From contig CALDOJ010000003.1 in assembly GCA_937912225.1 (NCBI GenBank), positions 1 to 33,415 on the forward strand: a stretch of DNA of 33,415 bases, written 5' to 3'. A program made the position numbers and the translations under genes. Position 1 is the stretch's first letter. Every line of letters starts with the position of its first letter. Positions 28,243 through 33,415 of this stretch are shown piece by piece. The DNA comes from Candidatus Woesearchaeota archaeon. Its GTDB lineage: Archaea > Nanobdellota > Nanobdellia > Woesearchaeales > GCA-2686295. Below the pieces are notes generated by a model, which saw only the letters and a list, made by a program, of their open reading frames with translations, was not told where the DNA came from and did no database searches.

Positions 28243-29262
28243 ATGAACGCGTTTATAGAAAAATTAAATACTGAATATAACAATCTTTTTTCTGAAGGAA
28301 TTCCTGTTTATATAGCCGCAGGAACAAATCCTACAAAACCTGTAAACGGTGAAGCTTGTAAAGCATTACTTAAAATTAATAATGAACCTATGGTTTTACC
28401 CATAATAAAAGGCTGGAATGAATTGCCAGAAACATCGACTATTTACATTAACGGACCTGCTGAAAGATTCAAAGAAGAGCTCGAACCTTATTTTGCAAAG
28501 AACGGAATTACTGATTATAAATTTGTAAATGAAGTTGCACAAGGAGATGCAAAAGTTCTTTTTAGTAATATTGAAGATACTGTAAAAAGATATGAATTAT
28601 CAGGTGCTACTCTTTTATCAACTTGTGACATGGTTCCTTTTGATACAGTAAAAGCTAGAACTATTTTAGATGACATTTTAACGGGTGTTGTTGATGATTT
28701 AATGAATAAAGGATCTGTTGCAGACTTATATTTCACTATAGGAAATCAAATGTCTGAGAAAGGTACTTTTTCTTCAATTAAAGATTTAGATGATGCAAGA
28801 CCTGCAATGGTTCTAGGACCTTATGATCTTTTTAGATTGGGTGGAGTGGATTTATTTTTCCCAGAGAATTTACTTCCTAAAAAAGACGAGTTTGTTAAAG
28901 GTTATTCTGTTAGAAAAGCAAATGAAAACCTGTTGCATACTTTAAGTTATGTTTGGGAAAGATTAGGTTATGATGTTCCTGAAAGCAGATTTAAAGTTTT
29001 AAAATTAAATGAAGGAAGACAAACTTTATTGAAGTTAATGGCCAATTATCTTAAAAAATATGGTGTTAAAGGAGTGCGATTACCATCTCCACACCCATTT
29101 TATCATCTTCCATTACCAGATATGGAGAAAGTTCTTGAAGGAACGCTTGGTTTTAAAACAAGACTTATTGTTACTGAAGGCACTGAAGATGTTGATAATG
29201 ATTTAGAAGCAGAAGCGATTGGAGCAGTAACTGGTAAAGATTTTATTTTATCGGATGAATAA
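28243..29262 (+). CDS. Nucleotidyltransferase-like protein (GT-A fold)
   Basis: The N-terminus has the sugar-phosphate or cofactor nucleotidyltransferase pattern: VYIAAGTNPTKPVNGEACKA followed by LLKINNEPMVLP (residues 22-54), with the phosphate loop and Lys40-41, then a metal-binding Asp129 in LLSTCDMVPFD. This matches the MobA/GlmU-like NTP-transferase fold. The glycine-rich loop is stretched compared with the usual AAGxGxR. The C-terminal 190 residues are not recognised (GVKGVRLPSPHPFYHLPLPD is a notable stretch), so product and substrate are open. Sixty-two bases after kae1, with TATA-like GGTTTAAAAAT near 28211. Its stop abuts the lonB stop. Confidence 0.65.
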   Translation: MNAFIEKLNTEYNNLFSEGIPVYIAAGTNPTKPVNGEACKALLKINNEPMVLPIIKGWNELPETSTIYINGPAERFKEELEPYFAKNGITDYKFVNEVAQGDAKVLFSNIEDTVKRYELSGATLLSTCDMVPFDTVKARTILDDILTGVVDDLMNKGSVADLYFTIGNQMSEKGTFSSIKDLDDARPAMVLGPYDLFRLGGVDLFFPENLLPKKDEFVKGYSVRKANENLLHTLSYVWERLGYDVPESRFKVLKLNEGRQTLLKLMANYLKKYGVKGVRLPSPHPFYHLPLPDMEKVLEGTLGFKTRLIVTEGTEDVDNDLEAEAIGAVTGKDFILSDE

Positions 29263-31140
29263 TTATTTCTGTCCAGCTTTTTTAATTTTACTAAGAATGG
29301 CTGATTTTCCTTTCCAATTAAGAACTTCTTTTAAGACATCATAGATTGTATCAACAGGAATAATTTTAACTTTCTTTAATCTGTCTTTGTCTACAACAAT
29401 GTCTTGAAGGTTTGATCTAGGAACAATAACTTTTGCAATTCCAGTATCAATTGCGGCATCAATCTTTGATGAAACGCCACCAATAGGTAATACTTCTCCT
29501 CTAACAGATAATGAACCTGTCATTGCGTATTCTTGTTTAATTGGAATATTTTTTAATGCAGAGATGATGGTTGTTGCAACTGCAATACTTGCTGAGTCTC
29601 CTTCTACACCTTCATAAGTTTGTAAGAATTGAACATAAATATCGCATGTTTCTTTTATGTCTAGGCCGAAGTGTTTTTTAATAATTGCAGAAACATTCTT
29701 AACAGCTTCTTTAGCAATTTCTCCTAGTTTTCCTGTGGCAATAATTTCTGATTCTTTACCGCCAGGTGTAACTTCTGCTTCAATAGGTAGAATTATTCCT
29801 GAGTAGCTGCCGCCAGAACCCATAACTGCAAGGCCATTAACTCTTCCAACTCGTTCGCCTTTTATTACAATTACATTGTATTCTTTTCTTCTGGCAATCA
29901 TTTCGTCTGCCATTTGATGTTCTAATGATCTTGCAATCTTTTTTGCTCTTATAATATGATCTTTTTCAACAGCAACAGCTTTTTCTTCTAAAGCTAAATC
30001 TCCAGCTGCTCTAACAAGACCGCCAATATCTCTAAATCTCAATGATAAATGACCTTTACGATTAGCTCTTCTTCTAGCTTCTTCAACAATATAAGTAACT
30101 GCTTCTCGTGAAAAATGGGGTATTTTACCGTCTTTATTAACTTCTTGAGCTACGAATTGAGCAACTTTTAATCTATGTTCTTTAGTATCTAGGATGGTTT
30201 CTCTCATATATACTTCATATCCATAACCTCTAATTCTCGACCTTAAAGCAGGATGCATGTGAGTTACGGTTTCAACATTTCCAGCAGCAATTAATATGAA
30301 TTTACAAGGAACAGGTTCTGTTCTAACCATGGCACCTGCTGAACGTTCACTTTGACCTGTAATTGCATTTTTTCCTTCTTGAATTGCTGTAAGTAATTCT
30401 TGTTGAGAACCTGGTTGTAAAGTTGCAATCTCATCAATAAATAAAACTCCCATGTGAGCTTTATGAATCATTCCTGCAATTACTCTTTCATGAGCAGGAG
30501 TTCCTAGGCCGCCACTTTGGAAAGGATCGTGTAATACATCTCCTAAAAGTGCTCCTGCATGTCCGCCAGTAGCATCCAAAAATGGTGCTTGTTTTTTCTT
30601 AAAATTATCAACTATTAATTTAGGTGACATAACTTTCATTCCACCCATTTTTTTACCTAAGTTCATAAACATAATAAAGGCTGCTAAGAAGATCATTCCT
30701 CCTAAAAAGAATGCCGCAAACATAACGTCCGATTGATATTTTTCCCTGACCCACCAAGGAACAATCATGGCTAAAACTGCAAAAATAAACATGATAATAT
30801 TTTGATTTTTTAATCCACCCATATCTTGAATTCTTGATTTTGCAACCATTTCTCTGCCTTTTCCAGCAGCAACTGTTCTGATTAAAGGTTGATTTTCATC
30901 GTTTGGATTTGGAAATGAAAGTACATCCACTAGTTTTTCTTTTGGTAATAATTCGGCCATTGCAAGGCCTAACATGCTTTTTCCTGTTCCTGGTTCTCCT
31001 ATTAATAACACGTGTCTTCTTTGAGCAGCAGCTTTCTTAATAACATTGACTGCATCGTCTTGACCAATAACTTGGTCTACAATATTCTTAGAAACTTTAA
31101 TTTCTTTAGTAGTTTTAAACTTAAACTCTGCCTCTTTCAT
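29263..31140 (-). CDS. lonB: Archaeal LonB, membrane-bound ATP-dependent protease
   Basis: AAA+ protease of the cytoplasmic membrane that degrades misfolded and regulatory proteins; it stands in for FtsH in archaea. Walker A GEPGTGKS is at 48-55. Two membrane helices are inserted in the ATPase domain at about 114-133 and 139-160, the LonB hallmark. Walker B LFIDE lies near 233-237 and the arginine region near 300. The C-terminal protease has the Ser-Lys dyad, Ser516 in VEGDSAS and Lys559 in [10 protein letters not shown], 43 residues apart as in other Lon enzymes. The 625-residue length is normal. TATA at 31164-31173 on the minus strand gives a leaderless mRNA. Confidence 0.96.
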   Translation of the reverse strand: MKEAEFKFKTTKEIKVSKNIVDQVIGQDDAVNVIKKAAAQRRHVLLIGEPGTGKSMLGLAMAELLPKEKLVDVLSFPNPNDENQPLIRTVAAGKGREMVAKSRIQDMGGLKNQNIIMFIFAVLAMIVPWWVREKYQSDVMFAAFFLGGMIFLAAFIMFMNLGKKMGGMKVMSPKLIVDNFKKKQAPFLDATGGHAGALLGDVLHDPFQSGGLGTPAHERVIAGMIHKAHMGVLFIDEIATLQPGSQQELLTAIQEGKNAITGQSERSAGAMVRTEPVPCKFILIAAGNVETVTHMHPALRSRIRGYGYEVYMRETILDTKEHRLKVAQFVAQEVNKDGKIPHFSREAVTYIVEEARRRANRKGHLSLRFRDIGGLVRAAGDLALEEKAVAVEKDHIIRAKKIARSLEHQMADEMIARRKEYNVIVIKGERVGRVNGLAVMGSGGSYSGIILPIEAEVTPGGKESEIIATGKLGEIAKEAVKNVSAIIKKHFGLDIKETCDIYVQFLQTYEGVEGDSASIAVATTIISALKNIPIKQEYAMTGSLSVRGEVLPIGGVSSKIDAAIDTGIAKVIVPRSNLQDIVVDKDRLKKVKIIPVDTIYDVLKEVLNWKGKSAILSKIKKAGQK

Positions 31141-31163
31141 ACTTGTTGTAAAAAATAGAAGTT

Positions 31164-31173
31164 GTATATAAAC
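31164..31173 (-). promoter_or_regulatory. TATA box of lonB
   Basis: GTTTATATAC read on the minus strand, centred about 28 bases before the lonB ATG at 31140, as expected for a leaderless archaeal message. Confidence 0.5.
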
Positions 31174-31194
31174 TTTACGTGCGAATTAAAACAA

Positions 31195-31782
31195 TTACTT
31201 GTATAAAATAGACTTATTTGTTAAAAGATACGCATTACTTTGTTTAACTTTTGTATCTCTAGAAACAATGCAACCAAGATCAGATTCTTTAATTGTAAAT
31301 TTGTATGAACCTAAAAACTCGTTCATAAGAGTGTTTGCAAATAATTTGTCTTGTATCATTTTAAAATCTGAATCATCATATTTTTTTATAACGCCTAAAT
31401 ATTCAATTCCTACTTCGGAAAAAAACCATTGTTTAGGATGATTTGTTGTTAATTGAGTTAATCTATTTAGAAAAGCTGGCTTTCTTAATGATTTATCATT
31501 AACTAAAACACCACTTTCAAGCATTTTTGACCACAATTCTCCTTCTATTTCTTTTTGATCTGTGAAGATAGTATAACTTTCAAAATTATTATTGTTGTCT
31601 TGTCCAATAGTTATTTGAATTTGCTTAGAAGTATGTTTGTGATATGGTGTGAAAAGCTCTTCTTCCCATTTTTCTTGAGGATAACCAATTCCTTTTCTAA
31701 CATAAGTTTCGTTGTATATTTGATATAATTTATTTAATTCTGTTCGGGACAATTCAGTAACTGGTTTTAGTATGTTGGACAT
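31195..31782 (-). CDS. Hypothetical protein, 195 residues
   Basis: No family recognised with confidence. The N-terminal stretch LSRTELNKLYQIYNETYVRK followed by GIGYPQEKW has the look of an acetyltransferase (GNAT) first helix, but the acetyl-CoA-binding Q/RxxGxG/A motif is missing, so I do not call it one. Mixed alpha/beta, soluble, no signal peptide. It lies 14 bases after the gene at 31797-32207 on the same strand, so they probably form an operon that ends before the lonB promoter. Confidence 0.6.
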   Translation of the reverse strand: MSNILKPVTELSRTELNKLYQIYNETYVRKGIGYPQEKWEEELFTPYHKHTSKQIQITIGQDNNNNFESYTIFTDQKEIEGELWSKMLESGVLVNDKSLRKPAFLNRLTQLTTNHPKQWFFSEVGIEYLGVIKKYDDSDFKMIQDKLFANTLMNEFLGSYKFTIKESDLGCIVSRDTKVKQSNAYLLTNKSILYK

Positions 31783-31796
31783 TTTTTTAATCCTTG

Positions 31797-32207
31797 TTAA
31801 ATGGATTGTCTTCTTCTACGTTTAGCAACTGTTGAACTACTGCTACTAATGCCTGATTCACTACTAACCATCATCCAAAACCCAATCCAATAACCTAAAC
31901 CAGTATTTGGATTAGATATCATGCCTGTTCCATCTCTAGCCCAAGTTTGACCATCATTAAATGCATTTAAAAATACATTTGGCAGTAATAGAAATCCATC
32001 AATCATTCCTGAACCAACACCATATACTTCTTTTGTAATTGCATCAATAGAATCATAGTCTTGTGCTAGTACTGCTGTTGTTAATGCAGTAGTAGTTAGT
32101 CCTGCTTGAACATGTTTATTACACATTACAGAATATGCTTTTTCTTGAACAAAATCAACTGCTTTTTTGTAAGCGGGTTTTTGTATTTCTAGTTCTAAAG
32201 GATTCAT
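31797..32207 (-). CDS. Hypothetical protein with Ser-rich, RRRR tail
   Basis: A 136-residue orphan. The first 40 residues form a charged helix. Moderately hydrophobic segments follow (VQAGLTTTALTTAVLA; GLGYWIGFWMMV near 103-114), then a serine run (GISSSSSTVAK) and the basic ending RRRRQSI. The pattern, a weak membrane segment followed by a low-complexity basic end, suggests a peripheral or single-pass membrane protein with the tail in the cytoplasm. Function unknown. It is divergent from the small membrane protein gene at 32315. Confidence 0.55.
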   Translation of the reverse strand: MNPLELEIQKPAYKKAVDFVQEKAYSVMCNKHVQAGLTTTALTTAVLAQDYDSIDAITKEVYGVGSGMIDGFLLLPNVFLNAFNDGQTWARDGTGMISNPNTGLGYWIGFWMMVSSESGISSSSSTVAKRRRRQSI

Positions 32208-32314
32208 TTTAATCTTTGGAAAATGTGTTTTAATATATAAATGTTTTCACTATTAGCTATTGATGAGTGGTAAAAATAAATAAGTTTATATATGGGGCTT
32301 TCTTTCCTAATTAA

Positions 32315-32560
32315 ATGGATAACTTAACTTTAGTAACAATCATTTCAGGACTTGGAGCAATAGGTGGTGTTTTAGCATTAGATTATGTGATTGCTAAATC
32401 AACAGATGGATTAACTAAAGCAGTCGAACAAAGACCTGATATAAAAGCTTATGATAATGAACATGATGAGATATTTAAAACAGAAATCCCTCAGATTATG
32501 CCAACATTCGGACCATTCACGTATTTTGCAAGGCAAAGATATTGTAATATGACTAAATAA
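32315..32560 (+). CDS. Small single-helix membrane protein
   Basis: An 81-residue protein with one hydrophobic helix at residues 5-26 (LVTIISGLGAIGGVLALDYV), then a short acidic soluble part ending in FTYFARQRYCNMTK. No family recognised. A clear TATA box, AGTTTATATATGG (32283-32295), stands about 25 bases before the ATG, so it has its own promoter and is expressed without a leader. The size and the Gly-rich helix are typical of small regulatory or assembly subunits of membrane complexes, which is only a guess. Confidence 0.6.
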   Translation: MDNLTLVTIISGLGAIGGVLALDYVIAKSTDGLTKAVEQRPDIKAYDNEHDEIFKTEIPQIMPTFGPFTYFARQRYCNMTK

Positions 32561-32599
32561 TCTACTTAAGTTTATATAATTCTTAACAATTCCTTTATT

Positions 32600-33286
32600 A
32601 TGAACGATTTATATCAAAGTGAAGAATGGAAATCCTTAAATAAACTAGATAGAGCTCAACTTCTATTAGTGATTGAAGGATTAAAAAAAGGCTCTATTAT
32701 TGGCGGGAACTGGACTTCATTTATGGAAGTTCTTAAAAAAACAGGTTTAGAATATAGATTAAATACTAATAAATTTCTTTTAAATCCTGTCGTAGTAGTT
32801 GCAAAAATAGAAGATTTACAAGAACAAAATAAACAATATTTGAATCTTCCAAATAATGCAAATGAAAACGATTTTCATAAAATCTCGGGTTGGTTTCTTG
32901 GATATCCTAAATGTTGTACTGAAGAATATGTAAAAGAAAGAACTTCTGAACAAAAAATCGCTGAAGAAAAAGGCCCTAGGTATTTAAGTTACTTATTTGG
33001 TCAAGAATTAGAACATCTAATTAAAACTGAAGGTTCTTATCCTAGGGTATTTGATTATAGGCCTCCAAGTTTTACACCTTGCGGAATTAATTGTTTAGAA
33101 TCAATAGAACTCCTGTCTTCTTGGAAAGAAGCAATTAATTGTCTTGATCCTGAAGCAGGAAATGCATTAAAATATTTTAATAGAGCTGCTTATCCTCAAC
33201 GATTAGTACATAAAAAGTATTTAATACAAGAAGGACAAAAAAGAAATGCTGATTATAAAACACTATTATTAAGAAGAAATGCTTAG
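32600..33286 (+). CDS. Second DUF483-type cysteine-motif protein
   Basis: A 228-residue protein with the same signature as the gene at 13009: GYPKCC at 101-106 and TPCGINCLES at 159-168, that is YPxCC and PCxxxCxxS, with 55 residues between the cysteine pairs. This version is shorter and has a different N-terminal helix (LDRAQLLLVIEGLKKGSIIG). The family is mostly archaeal and uncharacterised; the four cysteines are likely to bind a metal. A strong TATA box, AAGTTTATATAATT (32567-32580), precedes it. It may be the ordinary chromosomal paralogue, whereas the copy at 13009 lies in the insertion patch. Confidence 0.65.
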   Translation: MNDLYQSEEWKSLNKLDRAQLLLVIEGLKKGSIIGGNWTSFMEVLKKTGLEYRLNTNKFLLNPVVVVAKIEDLQEQNKQYLNLPNNANENDFHKISGWFLGYPKCCTEEYVKERTSEQKIAEEKGPRYLSYLFGQELEHLIKTEGSYPRVFDYRPPSFTPCGINCLESIELLSSWKEAINCLDPEAGNALKYFNRAAYPQRLVHKKYLIQEGQKRNADYKTLLLRRNA

Positions 33287-33415
33287 AAATTGCTTAAGTT
33301 CATATATTTCTTTTAATTCTGAGTTACATGAATAAAAGTTATTAAAAACAAAATCTTTACACAATCAAAAACTTATTTTTGAGCATAAATGTTTCTAAAA
33401 ACAAAATATTTATAT

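Noticed and set aside
31195..31782. GNAT acetyltransferase
   Set aside because: The N-terminal helix is suggestive but the acetyl-CoA-binding motif is not visible, so no function is assigned.
1..33415. CRISPR array, insertion sequences or an integrase
   Set aside because: No regularly spaced direct repeats, no transposase or tyrosine-recombinase motif and no terminal inverted repeats with target duplications were seen. The tRNA-derived repeats at 12107-14080 are the only sign of integration.

Overview
The window is a strongly AT-rich stretch of archaeal chromosome. The evidence for an archaeon is direct: genes for transcription factor E alpha, Cbf5 with a PUA domain, Kae1, a membrane-anchored LonB protease, Rad50, DUF357 and DUF483 proteins and an endonuclease Q, with TATA boxes about 25-30 bases ahead of many start codons and little or no leader. 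Small compact genes, many short orphan proteins, lipobox lipoproteins and a split-style or intron-bearing tRNA family fit a DPANN lineage such as Woesearchaeota; that placement is an inference from gene content, not from a phylogeny.

Layout. 1-4042: tfe; a minus-strand operon (DUF1385 membrane protein, aldo/keto reductase, nucleotidyltransferase-like protein); then DUF357 and a PIN nuclease. 4039-5697: minus-strand operon of cbf5 and two small membrane proteins, the last broken by a one-base frameshift in an A7 run that no ORF caller would show. 5746-5996: two tRNA-like elements, one truncated and one complete with a spliceable intron in the T loop. 6038-11863: a SpeD-like protein that lacks key residues, a winged-helix regulator, dus, rad50 and a large unknown membrane protein. 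11864-14072: a structured RNA, tRNA-Gln, and a patch of accessory genes (PD-(D/E)XK nuclease-like, DUF483) bracketed by decayed pieces of tRNA-Gln. 14073-18590: small conserved and orphan proteins (GIY-YIG, J-domain, DHFR-like, Kazal-like lipoprotein, zinc ribbons, a mini ribbon-helix-helix protein). 18623-24613: two orphans with pyruvate kinase, an MFS transporter, endonuclease Q, another orphan. 24670-26274: two surface lipoproteins in an operon. 26414-31140: HD protein, a third, decayed copy of the tRNA-like element, kae1, a nucleotidyltransferase and lonB. 31195-33286: orphan proteins and a second DUF483 protein.

How they work together. Information processing dominates: initiation (TFE), tRNA and rRNA modification (Cbf5, Dus, Kae1), DNA repair (Rad50, endonuclease Q) and membrane proteolysis (LonB). 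No mre11, no polyamine partner gene and no antitoxin partner for the PIN protein is present here.

The most unusual material is the family of tRNA-like loci at 5802-5840, 5881-5996 and 26974-27134. The complete member folds as a type II (long variable arm, G73, serine-like) tRNA, carries a textbook bulge-helix-bulge intron between positions 59 and 60, yet its anticodon loop reads GAA, a phenylalanine anticodon. The truncated member stops exactly at the end of the anticodon loop. Both outlying copies share their promoter block.
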